A stretch of 64,000 nucleotides of DNA. Source: Streptomyces wedmorensis. Its GTDB lineage: Bacteria; Actinomycetota; Actinomycetes; Streptomycetales; Streptomycetaceae. The notes under the pieces are model-generated. The model was not told the DNA's origin, made no database searches, and was given only the letters and a program-made list of their open reading frames with translations. Made by a program: the position numbers and the translations under genes. The stretch is from contig NZ_JNWK01000035.1 of NCBI RefSeq assembly GCF_000716445.1, positions 124,001 through 188,000 on the forward strand, given 5' to 3'. This document shows positions 9,779-18,998 of this stretch, piece after piece (positions within the stretch are counted from its first letter, which is position 1; every line of letters begins with the position of its first letter).

Positions 9779-12688
9779 ATGCCACGACCACCCGTACGCC
9801 GACCACGCCGGCAGCTGACCGCGCTGGCCGCGGCGCTCTCGCTGCCCCTCGGCCTCACGGCCGTCGGTGCCACCACGGCCCAGGCCGCCGCCGTGCAGTG
9901 CAGCGTCGACTACAAGACGAACGACTGGGGTTCCGGCTTCACCGCCGAACTCACCCTCACCAACCGGGCGACCACCGCGCTCAACGGCTGGACCCTCACC
10001 TACTCCTACGCCGGTGACCAGAAGGTCACCAACGGATGGAACGGCGTCTGGTCCCAGTCCGGCAGGAACGTGACGGTGACCAACGCCTCCTGGAACGGCA
10101 CCCTCGCCGCGGGCGCCGCCACCACGACCGGCGCCCAGTTCACCTACAGCGGGACCAACGCCGCCCCGACCGCCTTCGCGGTCAACGGCACCTCCTGCAC
10201 CGGCGCCCACCAGCCCCCGGTCGCCGTCCTGACCAGCCCCACCGCGGGCGCCGTCTACACCGAGGGCGACGCGGTGCCGCTCGCCGCCACCGCCGCCGCG
10301 GCCGACAGCGCCACCGTGAGCAAGGTGGAGTTCTACAGCGACACCACGCTCCTCGGCACCGACACGACCGCGCCCTTCACCCACAGTGCGGCCGGCCTCG
10401 CCACCGGTGCCCACTCCCTCTACGCCAAGGCCTACGACAGCCTCGGCGCCTCCGCCGAGTCGGCGCCCGTCGGCATCACCGTCGCCGCGGGACCCGCGCT
10501 GGTCGCCTCCCCCGCTCAGCTCGGCGTACGCCAGGGCGCCACCGGCACCTTCGACCTGAAGCTGTCCACCGCCCCGACCGCCGACGTCACGGTGAGCGTC
10601 GCCCGCACCTCGGGCAACACCGCTCTCACCGCGACCCCGGCGACCCTCACCTTCACCCCGGCGAACTGGAACACCGCCCAGAAGGTGACCGTCGCCGCCG
10701 CGGCCACCGGCACCGGCTCGGCCGTCTTCACCGCGACCGCGCCCGGTCACGCCAAGGCCGAGGTCACCGTCGCCCAGCTGGCCGCGGACTCCACGTACGA
10801 CGCCCGCTTCCTCGACCTGCACGGGAAGATCACCAACCCGGCCAACGGCTACTTCTCGCCCGAGGGCATCCCGTACCACTCCGTGGAGACCCTGATCGTC
10901 GAGGCCCCCGACCACGGGCACGAGACGACCTCGGAGGCGTACAGCTACCTCATCTGGCTCCAGGCCATGTACGGCAAGATCACCGGCGACTGGACCAAGT
11001 TCAACGGCGCCTGGGACACCATGGAGAAATTCATGATCCCCACCCACGCCGACCAGCCCACCACCTCCTCCTACAACGCCTCCAAGCCGGCCACGTACGC
11101 CCCCGAGTGGGACCTCCCGTCGCAGTACCCGGCGAAGCTGGACTCCGGCGTGACCTCCGGATCCGACCCGATCGCCGCCGAACTCAAGAGCGCCTACGGC
11201 ACCGACGACATCTACGGCATGCACTGGATCCAGGACGTCGACAACGTCTACGGCTTCGGCAACGAGCCGGGGAAGTGCTCCGCCGGACCGACGGCGACCG
11301 GTCCCTCGTACATCAACACCTTCCAGCGCGGCCCGCAGGAGTCCGTCTGGGAGACCGTCACCCACCCCACCTGCGACAAGTTCGCCTACGGCGGCAAGAA
11401 CGGCTACCTGGACCTCTTCACCGGGGACGCCTCCTACGCCAAGCAGTGGAAGTACACCAACGCCCCCGACGCCGACGCCCGAGCCGTCCAGGCCGCCTAC
11501 TGGGCCGACCTGTGGGCCAAGCAGCAGGGCAAGGGCGGGCAGGTCAGCGCGACCGTCGGCAAGGCCGCCAAGATGGGCGACTACCTGCGGTACGCGATGT
11601 TCGACAAGTACTTCAAGAAGGTCGGCGACTGCGTCGGCCCCACCGTCTGCCCGGCCGGCACCGGCAAGGACAGCGCGCACTACCTGATGTCCTGGTACTA
11701 CGCCTGGGGCGGCGCCGCCGACACCTCCGCCGGCTGGTCCTGGCGCATCGGCTCCAGCCACGCCCACGGCGGCTACCAGAACCCCCTCGCCGCCTACGCC
11801 CTCAGCCGGTACGCCCCGCTCAAGCCCAAGTCGACGACGGGCCAGGCGGACTGGGCGACCAGCCTCGACCGGCAGCTGGAGTTCTACCGCTGGCTCCAGT
11901 CGAACGAGGGAGCCATCGCGGGCGGCGCCACCAACAGCTGGCAGGGCCGCTACGCCACCCCGCCGGCCGGCACACCCACCTTCTACGGCATGTTCTACGA
12001 CGAGAAGCCCGTCTACCACGACCCGGCGTCGAACCAATGGTTCGGCTTCCAGGCCTGGTCGATGGAACGCGTCGCCGAGTACTACCAGCAGACCGGTGAC
12101 GCCAAGGCGAAGACCGTCCTCGACAAGTGGGTCTCCTGGGCGCTGTCCAAGACCACGATCAACCCCGACGGCACCTACCGCATCCCCTCCACCCTCCAGT
12201 GGTCCGGCGCGCCGGACACGTGGAACGCGGCGAGCCCCGGGGCCAACACGGGCCTGCGCGTCACCGTCGCCGACTACACCGACGACGTCGGCGTGGCCGC
12301 CGCCTACGCCAAGACCCTCACCTACTACGCGGCCAAGTCCGGCCACGCCGAGGCCAAGCGGGTCGCCAAGGCCCTCCTCGACGGCATGTGGAACCACCAC
12401 CAGGACCCGCTGGGCATCGCCGTCCCGGAGACACGTGCCGACTACAACCGCTTCGACGACCCGGTCTACGTGCCGACCGGCTGGACCGGTGTCATGCCGA
12501 ACGGCGACGCCGTGAACTCCTCGTCCACCTTCGCCTCGATCCGCTCGTTCTACGAGGACGACCCGGCCTGGCCCAAGATCGAGGCCTACCTGGCGGGCGG
12601 CGCCGCCCCCGTCTTCACCTACCACCGGTTCTGGGCCCAGGCGGACATCGCCCTGGCCATGGGCTCGTACGCGGAGCTGCTCGAATAA
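9779..12688 (+). CDS. Secreted exo-cellulase, CBM2-Ig-like-GH48
   Basis: Processive reducing-end cellobiohydrolase, 969 residues. Start ATG 9779 after GCGAGGAGAA. Signal peptide to about residue 38 (TTAQAAA), CBM2 at about 39-140 ([14 protein letters not shown] ... SCTG), an Ig-like module at about 143-238 ([19 protein letters not shown]), a second beta-sandwich at about 240-335 ([20 protein letters not shown]), then GH48 from [15 protein letters not shown] to the end (about 630 residues). The family signature [18 protein letters not shown] is intact. GH48 is usually single-copy and the key component of bacterial cellulase sets. Divergent from the GH5-GH6 operon with a perfect CebR box between them. 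Confidence 0.95.
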   Translation: MPRPPVRRPRRQLTALAAALSLPLGLTAVGATTAQAAAVQCSVDYKTNDWGSGFTAELTLTNRATTALNGWTLTYSYAGDQKVTNGWNGVWSQSGRNVTVTNASWNGTLAAGAATTTGAQFTYSGTNAAPTAFAVNGTSCTGAHQPPVAVLTSPTAGAVYTEGDAVPLAATAAAADSATVSKVEFYSDTTLLGTDTTAPFTHSAAGLATGAHSLYAKAYDSLGASAESAPVGITVAAGPALVASPAQLGVRQGATGTFDLKLSTAPTADVTVSVARTSGNTALTATPATLTFTPANWNTAQKVTVAAAATGTGSAVFTATAPGHAKAEVTVAQLAADSTYDARFLDLHGKITNPANGYFSPEGIPYHSVETLIVEAPDHGHETTSEAYSYLIWLQAMYGKITGDWTKFNGAWDTMEKFMIPTHADQPTTSSYNASKPATYAPEWDLPSQYPAKLDSGVTSGSDPIAAELKSAYGTDDIYGMHWIQDVDNVYGFGNEPGKCSAGPTATGPSYINTFQRGPQESVWETVTHPTCDKFAYGGKNGYLDLFTGDASYAKQWKYTNAPDADARAVQAAYWADLWAKQQGKGGQVSATVGKAAKMGDYLRYAMFDKYFKKVGDCVGPTVCPAGTGKDSAHYLMSWYYAWGGAADTSAGWSWRIGSSHAHGGYQNPLAAYALSRYAPLKPKSTTGQADWATSLDRQLEFYRWLQSNEGAIAGGATNSWQGRYATPPAGTPTFYGMFYDEKPVYHDPASNQWFGFQAWSMERVAEYYQQTGDAKAKTVLDKWVSWALSKTTINPDGTYRIPSTLQWSGAPDTWNAASPGANTGLRVTVADYTDDVGVAAAYAKTLTYYAAKSGHAEAKRVAKALLDGMWNHHQDPLGIAVPETRADYNRFDDPVYVPTGWTGVMPNGDAVNSSSTFASIRSFYEDDPAWPKIEAYLAGGAAPVFTYHRFWAQADIALAMGSYAELLE

Positions 12689-12732
12689 CGGCCCGCCCCG
12701 CGAGAGCGGGCTCCGCGTACGACGAGGGGGCT

Positions 12733-12764
12733 CGCCGATCAGGCCGGATCAGGCCTGATCGGCG
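12733..12764. terminator. Bidirectional terminator after the GH48 gene
   Basis: A perfect 12-bp stem (CGCCGATCAGGC / GCCTGATCGGCG) with an 8-nt loop. Its right arm covers the last codons and stop of the converging propeller-protein gene. A second small GCCCGC/GCGGGC hairpin lies at about 12690-12711. Confidence 0.8.
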
Positions 12765-13834
12765 GAGGGGTGGGCGGGGTTGAAGGCGATGGCCGAGACG
12801 CCGTCGAAGGCGTTGTGGGTCTTGGTGACCGTTCCCGTCGCCGTGTCGAGGCGGAACAGGTCCGTGCCGTAGCCCATGAAGTACGTGCCGTACTCGAAGT
12901 GGAGGACGTTCGGGTCGGTGGGGCTGGGGGCGAGCAGGGTGCTGTTGGTCAGCTTGTGCTCCGCCGTGTCGTCGAGGACCTTCGCGAAGGTGCGGCCCCC
13001 GTCGGTCGAGCGGTAGATGTGGCGGCCCTCGCTGCCGGAGCCCGGGACCGACTCGGCGAGGTCGATGCCGATGCCGTAGACGACCTGGGGGTTCGCGGGG
13101 GAGACGGCCGTTGCGAACAGGTTCGCGGAGGTGCCGGAGGTCAGCCCGGTGGAGGCGGTCCAGGTCGCGCCGCCGTCGGTGGTCACCGCGCCGCCGCGGA
13201 CCATGGCGCCGGCGACGGCGTGGTTCGGGTCGGCCGCATCGAAGGTCACCGAGTAGACACCGGTCCCCGCGGGGAACGCCGGGGTGCCGGTGGCGGTCCA
13301 GGTGGCGCCCGCGTCGCGGGAGTCGTACAGGCGGCCGTCGTCGCCCGCGAGGCGGACGTGGTTCGGGTCGGCCGGGTCGGTTCCCACGCCCACGATGGAA
13401 GCGGCGGGCGAGGTCAGCGGGGTGACGGTGGAGCCGTCGATCCGGGCGAGGTAGCCGCCGTTCGGCTCCCACGCGAAGGCGCGGGTCCCGCCGCCCGCGG
13501 TGAGTCTCGCGGACGCGCTGCCCAGTGAGGCGGCGCGGGTCCACGAACAGCCCGCGTCGGTGGAGCGCTGGAGCTCGCTGTTGCGGGTGGCGAGGAGCGT
13601 GTCGGGGGCACCGAGCGCGACCAGGCCGTGGGTGTAGCTCACGGGCTTGAGCGTGCCGGTGGTGCCGACGAGGCTCGCTCCGAGGTCCGTGGTGAAGGTG
13701 ACCGCGCCGTCGCCTACGACGCGGTTGCAGGTCGGGGCCGTCCAGGCGGTGCTCGTGGCCGCGGTGGCGGCGGACGGCTGGACGAGGGCGAGGGCAGCGG
13801 CGGCCGTGATGACGGCGGTACCGGCTCGCTTCAT
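12749..13834 (-). CDS. Secreted BNR/sialidase-like beta-propeller protein
   Basis: Secreted protein of 361 residues, starting MKRAGTAVITAAAALAL at 13834 after GGGAGG; signal peptide cleaved near SAATAATS. The rest is a seven-bladed-propeller-type repeat protein: recurring S.D.G.TW/F blocks (STDAGCSWTRA, SRDAGATWTATG, TTDGGATWTAST, STDGGRTFAKV), the Asp-box pattern of sialidases, GH74 xyloglucanases and Vps10-like proteins. The catalytic Arg triad or Tyr/Glu pair of true sialidases is not obvious, and GH74 proteins are twice as long, so an enzymatic role is unproven; a binding or sensing role on plant polymers is possible. An ACAAGCGCTTGT palindrome lies upstream. Confidence 0.8.
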   Translation of the reverse strand: MKRAGTAVITAAAALALVQPSAATAATSTAWTAPTCNRVVGDGAVTFTTDLGASLVGTTGTLKPVSYTHGLVALGAPDTLLATRNSELQRSTDAGCSWTRAASLGSASARLTAGGGTRAFAWEPNGGYLARIDGSTVTPLTSPAASIVGVGTDPADPNHVRLAGDDGRLYDSRDAGATWTATGTPAFPAGTGVYSVTFDAADPNHAVAGAMVRGGAVTTDGGATWTASTGLTSGTSANLFATAVSPANPQVVYGIGIDLAESVPGSGSEGRHIYRSTDGGRTFAKVLDDTAEHKLTNSTLLAPSPTDPNVLHFEYGTYFMGYGTDLFRLDTATGTVTKTHNAFDGVSAIAFNPAHPSADQA

Positions 13835-13862
13835 GGGTTGCCTCCCTTGTGGGGTGTGGCGC

Positions 13863-13874
13863 ACAAGCGCTTGT
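13863..13874. promoter_or_regulatory. LacI-type operator candidate
   Basis: Perfect 12-bp palindrome ACAAGCGCTTGT, 29 bp upstream of the propeller-protein start, in the 293-bp divergent region shared with the GH51 gene. Confidence 0.6.
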
Positions 13875-14091
13875 CGATCTTGTTTCTATCGACAGGAAGT
13901 GATCTTGGTCAGCATGATCATTTGCCAAATTTCTTGACCGGAAAGCTTATTGACGAAGGGTTTCCGTGAAGAGTCGGTGGCTGCGAGAAGAACTTCACGC
14001 GGTCCGGGTGTCGTTCCGTCTCCGGTGCTCTCGGTCCATTGACGCCCCGACTCCGCGCTCCTACGTTCTCGTTCGTACATACGACCGTTGG

Positions 14092-14103
14092 TCGAAATTT
14101 CGA
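14092..14103. promoter_or_regulatory. CGAAATTTCG-type palindrome in front of GH51 gene
   Basis: Perfect palindrome TCGAAATTTCGA, 25 bp upstream of the GH51 start codon. It resembles the CGAAA-N-TTTCG elements described for xylan/xylobiose repressors (BxlR/XlnR type) in Streptomyces. A close variant occurs at 43844-43853 in front of the permease pair. Confidence 0.55.
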
Positions 14104-14127
14104 ACATGTCGAACGAGAGGGAACCGC

Positions 14128-15651
14128 GTGTCCCACGCCGAACGCACCACCCGCACCGCTCGTTTCACCCTCGATCCCGACTTCACCGTCGGCCCCGTCG
14201 ATCCGCGTCTCTACGGCTCCTTCGTCGAGCACCTCGGGCGCTGCGTCTACACCGGCATCCACGAGCCCGGCCACCCCGCCGCCGACGAGGACGGACTGCG
14301 CACCGACGTCCTGGAGCTCGTCCGCGAACTCGGCGTGACCGCCGTGCGGTACCCCGGCGGCAACTTCGTCTCCGGCTACCGCTGGGAGGACGGCGTGGGC
14401 CCGGTCGAACAGCGGCCGCGGCGGCTCGACGTCGCCTGGCGATCCACCGAGACGAACCGCTTCGGCCTGAGCGAGTTCATGGCGTTCCTGCGCAAGCTCG
14501 GCCCGCGGGCCGAGCCGATGATGGCGGTCAACCTCGGCACCCGCGGCATCACGGAGGCCATGGACCTCGTCGAGTACGCCAACCACCCCGGCGGCACCGA
14601 ACTCTCCGACCGCCGGATCGCGCACGGCGACAAGGACCCGTTCGGCATCCGGCTCTGGTGCCTCGGCAACGAGATGGACGGCACCTGGCAGACCGGGCAG
14701 AAGACCGCCGAGGAGTACGGCAGGCTGGCGGCCCGGACCGCCCGCGCCCTGCGCCGGATCGACCCGGACCTCGAACTCGTCGCGTGCGGCAGTTCCGCCC
14801 GTGACCTGCCGACCTTCGCCGCCTGGGAGGCCACCGTCCTGGCGGAGACGTACGAGGTGGTCGACCACGTCTCGCTGCACGCCTACTACGAGGAGACCGA
14901 CGGGGACCGCGACTCCTTCCTGGCCTCCGCGGTCCACATGGAGGCGTTCATCGAGGAGGTGATCGCCACCTGTGACCACGTCGGCGCCCGGCTCAAGTCG
15001 CCGAAGCGGCTGACCCTCTCCTTCGACGAGTGGAACGTCTGGTACCAGCGCCGGCCCAACCCGCATCCCTTCGAGGACTGGCAGGAGGCCCCGCGCCTCC
15101 TGGAGGACGTGTACACGGTCACCGACGCCGTCGTCTTCGGCACCCTGGTGATCGCCCTGCTGCGGCACGCGGACCGGATCGCGGTGGCCTGCCTCGCCCA
15201 GCTCGTCAACGTGATCGCGCCGATCATGACCGAGCCCGGCGGCCCCTCCTGGCGCCAGACCACCTTCTTCCCCTTCGCGCAGGCCTCCCGCCACGGCAGG
15301 GGGACCGTCCTCGACGTGCGCGTGGCCTCGCCGACGTACCCCACGGAGCGGTACGGGGACGTGTCGCTGCTGCACGCCACGGCCGTACGCGGCGAGGACG
15401 GCGGGGTGACGGTGTTCGCGGTCAACCGTGGCCGGAACGCGCCCCTGCCCCTTGAGGTGACCCTGCGGGGCCTCGGTCTCGACCGGGTCGTCGAGCACAG
15501 CGCGCTCGCCGACGCGGACCCCGAGGCCCGCAACACCCTGGACGAGCCGGAGCGGGTCGTGCCGCACCCCGTGGCGGGCACGCAGCTGGTGGACGGGGTG
15601 CTGCGGGCGGCCCTCGAACCCATGTCGTGGAACGTCATCCGGCTGGCCTGA
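14128..15651 (+). CDS. Alpha-L-arabinofuranosidase, GH51
   Basis: Retaining exo-arabinofuranosidase acting on arabinoxylo- or arabino-oligosaccharides, 507 residues, no signal peptide, so cytosolic. The GTG at 14128 follows GAGAGGGAA; the frame open from 13966 adds an unrelated N-terminus. The (beta/alpha)8 domain begins ARFTLDPDFTVGPVDPRLYGSF; acid/base is E182 in LGNEMDGTW and nucleophile E301 in SFDEWNVWY, both typical of GH51. The C-terminal beta-sandwich ends MSWNVIRLA. It stands alone between a propeller gene and a sugar importer; the importer at 15.8-19 kb may bring in its substrate. Confidence 0.95.
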   Translation: MSHAERTTRTARFTLDPDFTVGPVDPRLYGSFVEHLGRCVYTGIHEPGHPAADEDGLRTDVLELVRELGVTAVRYPGGNFVSGYRWEDGVGPVEQRPRRLDVAWRSTETNRFGLSEFMAFLRKLGPRAEPMMAVNLGTRGITEAMDLVEYANHPGGTELSDRRIAHGDKDPFGIRLWCLGNEMDGTWQTGQKTAEEYGRLAARTARALRRIDPDLELVACGSSARDLPTFAAWEATVLAETYEVVDHVSLHAYYEETDGDRDSFLASAVHMEAFIEEVIATCDHVGARLKSPKRLTLSFDEWNVWYQRRPNPHPFEDWQEAPRLLEDVYTVTDAVVFGTLVIALLRHADRIAVACLAQLVNVIAPIMTEPGGPSWRQTTFFPFAQASRHGRGTVLDVRVASPTYPTERYGDVSLLHATAVRGEDGGVTVFAVNRGRNAPLPLEVTLRGLGLDRVVEHSALADADPEARNTLDEPERVVPHPVAGTQLVDGVLRAALEPMSWNVIRLA

Positions 15652-15698
15652 CCGGTCCGTTGTTGAATCCTTTCATCCGGGGTCTCGCGACCATGGCT

Positions 15699-15714
15699 TC
15701 GAAGCGCTTCGAAA
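15699..15714. promoter_or_regulatory. LacI-type operator TTCGAAGCGCTTCGAA
   Basis: A perfect 16-bp palindrome 17 bp upstream of the -35 box of the importer operon. Its 14-bp core TCGAAGCGCTTCGA recurs exactly at 57912-57925 and 58082-58095, in front of the GH3 gene and its divergent importer. Confidence 0.78.
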
Positions 15715-15730
15715 GATCCTGTCCGGAGCG

Positions 15731-15759
15731 TTGACGTGGCTGGCCGACCCCCCTACTTT
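15731..15759 (+). promoter_or_regulatory. Sigma70-type promoter of the importer operon
   Basis: TTGACG at 15731-15736 and TACTTT at 15754-15759 with a 17-bp spacer, about 50 bp before the GTG start of the binding protein. Operators flank it on both sides. Confidence 0.6.
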
Positions 15760-15764
15760 GTCCC

Positions 15765-15778
15765 AGCAAGCGCTTTCC
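15765..15778. promoter_or_regulatory. Downstream operator AAGCGCTT
   Basis: AGCAAGCGCTTTCC centred on AAGCGCTT, 6 bp after the -10 box, where repressor would cover the transcription start. Near-identical in reverse orientation to the site at 26947-26960. Confidence 0.6.
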
Positions 15779-15811
15779 TGAAACGTTCTAATAACGCGCG
15801 GAGGACGAACT

Positions 15812-17095
15812 GTGCGTACTCAAGGCACTGTTGACCGTCGGAGCCTGCTGAAGGTCGCCGGCAGCTCCCTTGCGGCCCTCGGCCTGACCGCGGCGGGCTG
15901 CGGCACCGGCTCCGGCTCGGGAGACGGCACCGTCACCATCCGGTACACCTGGTGGGGTTCCGACGACCGGGCCAAGCGGATCAACCAGTCGATCGCCCTC
16001 TTCGAGAAGAAGTTCCCGAAGATCAAGGTCAAGACGGACTTCCAGCCCTACGCCGACTTCTGGAAGAAGTTCAACACCCAGGCCTCGGGCGGCAACGCAC
16101 CGGACGTCTTCCAGAACGCCATAGGCTTCCTGCGCAAGTACGACGCGAAGAACGTCCTCCTCGACCTGCGCGAGCAGGCCGAGGCGGGAAACCTCCGCCT
16201 CGACGGCTTCCGGGCCGGCCTCGAGAAGTTCGGCGAGGTCGACGGCAAACTCCTCGGCATACCCGTCGGCAGCAACTCGATGGCCCTCGTCGTCGACCAG
16301 GCCGTCTTCACCGAGGCCGGCGTCACCCCGAAGCCCGGCTGGACCTGGGACGAGTACCACGCGGCCCTCGCCAGGATCCAGCAGAGCCAGGGAAGGGCCG
16401 GCGACGCCGGCCCGTACGGGATCATGTACCTGTACGACCTCTACCTGCGCCAGCAGGGCAAGGCGTTCTTCACCACCTCCGGCCTCGGCTTCACCGAGGC
16501 CGACCTCACGGACTGGTGGACCAAGGCCTACGAGCGCGTGCGGTCCGGCGTCTACGCCGACCCGAAGAAGACCATCCAGGCCAAGCCCAAGTCCGCGGTC
16601 ACCGCCGGACTCGCGGGCTCCGAATTCACCTGGGACAACTTCGCCGTCCGCTACACCGCCGAAGGCAAGAGCACCTACGGCCTGGCCCCCATCCCCACCA
16701 CGGACGGACGCAAGACCGGCCAGTACCTCGGCTCCCTCATGCTCAGCGCCTCCAAGCGCACCAAACACCCCAAGGAGGTCGCCCAGTTCATCGACTTCAT
16801 GGTTCACGACCCCGAGGTCGGCAGGATCATGGGCTACGACCGCGGCGTCCCCGCCACCGACGCCCAGTTCCAGGCGTACGTGCCCACGGACGAGGTCGGC
16901 AAGCAGATCGCCGCCTACGAGAAGCAGCTCGTCGAATCCCGCGTCCTGGAACCGATCACCCCGCACCCGGCCGGCGCCGACGTGTGCGAGGCCGCGTTCC
17001 TGCGGCTCGCCGAGGAGATGTCCCTGGGCAAGCGGCCCGTCGCGGACGCGGTGAAGCAGTACTTCACCGAAGCCAAGACGGCGCTCTCCTCCTGA
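15812..17095 (+). CDS. Sugar-binding lipoprotein of ABC importer
   Basis: Family 1 extracellular solute-binding protein, 427 residues from a GTG with GGAGGA 6 nt upstream. The N-terminus has a twin-arginine-like RRSLLK and a lipobox LTAAGC, so Tat export and lipidation are likely. The mature part starts TVTIRYTWWGSDDRAKRI, as in oligosaccharide binders. Followed with 1-nt overlap by two permeases and a DUF624-like membrane gene. Substrate is not known from sequence; next to an arabinofuranosidase and with the same operator as the GH3 locus, a pentose- or glucose-based oligosaccharide is plausible. Confidence 0.9.
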   Translation: MRTQGTVDRRSLLKVAGSSLAALGLTAAGCGTGSGSGDGTVTIRYTWWGSDDRAKRINQSIALFEKKFPKIKVKTDFQPYADFWKKFNTQASGGNAPDVFQNAIGFLRKYDAKNVLLDLREQAEAGNLRLDGFRAGLEKFGEVDGKLLGIPVGSNSMALVVDQAVFTEAGVTPKPGWTWDEYHAALARIQQSQGRAGDAGPYGIMYLYDLYLRQQGKAFFTTSGLGFTEADLTDWWTKAYERVRSGVYADPKKTIQAKPKSAVTAGLAGSEFTWDNFAVRYTAEGKSTYGLAPIPTTDGRKTGQYLGSLMLSASKRTKHPKEVAQFIDFMVHDPEVGRIMGYDRGVPATDAQFQAYVPTDEVGKQIAAYEKQLVESRVLEPITPHPAGADVCEAAFLRLAEEMSLGKRPVADAVKQYFTEAKTALSS

Positions 17096-18105
17096 TGGAC
17101 ACCGCCGTGACCCCCGCACCGACCCCCGCGCCGGTCACCCGCCCCGCCGGGGAGGCCGCGCCCGCGGGCTCCCCGCCCGGCGGCGGACACCCGCGCGGCC
17201 GCACCCCCACCGGCAGGGCCCGCCGCGAGAACCTCGCCGGCTACCTCTTCATGTCCCCCTGGATCGCCGGCTTCCTCCTGCTCACCGCGGGGCCCATGGT
17301 CGCCTCGCTCTACTTCGCCTTCACCGACTACAACCTCTTCGACGCCCCCCGGTGGATCGGCCTCGACAACTTCACCGAGATGTTCGGCGACCCCCGCTGG
17401 CGCACCTCCGTCGAAGTCACCGGCTGGTACGTGGTCATCGGCACCCCGCTGAAACTGGCCGCAGCGCTCGGCGTCGCCCTGCTCCTCAACCAGAGCAGGC
17501 GCGGCCAGGGCTTCTACCGCGCCGCCTTCTACGCACCCTCGCTCATCGGCGCCAGCGTCTCGATCGCCATCGTCTGGCGCGCGATCTTCTCCGACGGCGC
17601 CGCCGTCGACCGCGGGCAACAACTCCTCGGCATGGACGCCGGAGGCTGGATCGGCGACCCCGACCGCATCATCTACGCCCTGGTCGCCCTGACCGTCTGG
17701 CAGTTCGGCGCCCCGATGGTCATCTTCCTCGCCGGGCTCAAACAGGTGCCACGCGAGCTGTACGAGGCGGCACAGGTCGACGGGGCGAGCCCATGGCGCC
17801 GGTTCTGGCACATCACGCTGCCGATGATCTCCCCGGTGCTCTTCTTCAACGTGCTCCTGGAGACCATCCACTCCTTCCAGATCTTCGGCTCCGCCTACAT
17901 CATCGGCAGCCAGGGCAACGCTTGCGGGCCGGCCGACGGCACCCTCGTCTACACCTGCTACCTCTACATCCAGGGCTTCGAGAACAGCCGGATGGGTCTG
18001 GCCTCGGCGATGGCCTGGATGCTGCTGCTCGCCGTCGGCCTGGTCACGGCGGTCCTTTTCTGGTCCCAGCGCCGCTGGGTCCACTACGAGGAGGGGGCCC
18101 GATGA
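17095..18105 (+). CDS. Sugar ABC transporter permease (MalF type)
   Basis: Inner-membrane permease, 336 residues. Its ATG shares an A with the stop of the binding-protein gene (TGATG). A Pro/Ala-rich N-terminal tail of about 40 residues precedes ENLAGYLFMSPWIAGFLLL, the first of six membrane segments. The ATPase-contact loop is LYEAAQVDGASPWRRFWHI. Ends QRRWVHYEEGAR and overlaps the next permease by 4 nt (ATGA). Forms the pore with the next gene product. Confidence 0.92.
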   Translation: MDTAVTPAPTPAPVTRPAGEAAPAGSPPGGGHPRGRTPTGRARRENLAGYLFMSPWIAGFLLLTAGPMVASLYFAFTDYNLFDAPRWIGLDNFTEMFGDPRWRTSVEVTGWYVVIGTPLKLAAALGVALLLNQSRRGQGFYRAAFYAPSLIGASVSIAIVWRAIFSDGAAVDRGQQLLGMDAGGWIGDPDRIIYALVALTVWQFGAPMVIFLAGLKQVPRELYEAAQVDGASPWRRFWHITLPMISPVLFFNVLLETIHSFQIFGSAYIIGSQGNACGPADGTLVYTCYLYIQGFENSRMGLASAMAWMLLLAVGLVTAVLFWSQRRWVHYEEGAR

Positions 18106-18998
18106 GCCTCGCCACACGGACCGCCCCCGGCACCCGACCGGACACCGCCACACGGAACAGGAGGCCGCGCACAGCGGGTTCGATCACCTGGCACCTCGGC
18201 GCCCTCGTCGTCCTCGCCGTCCTCCTCTACCCCGTGGTGTGGGTGATCGGCGGCTCCTTCAAACCCAACGACGAGATCGTCGGCAGCCTGAACCTCCTCC
18301 CCGCCGACCCCGTCACCGAGAACTACCGGCGGCTCGCCGACGGCATCGCCGACATCCCCATCTCCACCTTCTTCGGCAACTCCCTCTTCCTCGCCGTCGG
18401 TTCCGTGATCGGCGTGGTCCTCTCCAGCTCGCTGGCCGCCTACGCCTTCGCCAAGATCGGCTTCGCCGGACGCGGACTCCTCTTCACCCTCATGATCGGC
18501 ACCCTGCTCCTGCCCTACCACGTGCTGCTCATCCCGCAGTACGTGCTCTTCCAGAAGCTCGAACTCATCAACACGTACACGCCGTTGCTGCTCGGCAAAT
18601 ACCTCGCCACGGACGCCTTCTTCGTCTTCCTGATGCTCCAGTTCATGCGCGGACTGCCGAAGGAACTGGACGAGGCGGCCCGCCTCGACGGCTGCGGGCA
18701 CCTGCGGACCTACTGGTCGATCGTGCTGCCCCTGTGCAGACCCGCGCTCATCACCAGCGCGATCTTCACGTTCATCAACGCCTGGAACGACTTCATGGGC
18801 CCGCTGATCTACCTCAACGAACCCGAGAAGTACACGGTCTCGCTCGGCCTGAAGATGTTCGTCGACCAGGACGGCGTCGCCAACTACGGCGGCATGATCG
18901 CGATGTCCCTGGTGGCCCTGCTGCCCGTCATCGCCTTCTTCCTCGCCTTCCAGCGCTACCTCATCGACGGCATGGCCACCTCGGGCCTCAAAGGATGA
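18102..18998 (+). CDS. Sugar ABC transporter permease (MalG type)
   Basis: Inner-membrane permease, 298 residues, with six membrane segments from about residue 27 (ITWHLGALVVLAVLLYPVVW). EAA loop is LDEAARLDGCGHLRTYW and the C-terminus is the usual YLIDGMATSGLKG. ATGA overlaps on both sides show tight translational coupling in the four-gene unit 15812-19771. Confidence 0.92.
   Translation: MSLATRTAPGTRPDTATRNRRPRTAGSITWHLGALVVLAVLLYPVVWVIGGSFKPNDEIVGSLNLLPADPVTENYRRLADGIADIPISTFFGNSLFLAVGSVIGVVLSSSLAAYAFAKIGFAGRGLLFTLMIGTLLLPYHVLLIPQYVLFQKLELINTYTPLLLGKYLATDAFFVFLMLQFMRGLPKELDEAARLDGCGHLRTYWSIVLPLCRPALITSAIFTFINAWNDFMGPLIYLNEPEKYTVSLGLKMFVDQDGVANYGGMIAMSLVALLPVIAFFLAFQRYLIDGMATSGLKG

Noticed and set aside
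9650..12625. 991-codon open frame on the minus strand opposite the GH48 gene
   Set aside because: A shadow of high GC coding; composition V/G/R-rich, no family features, and the plus strand encodes a clear CBM2-GH48 protein.
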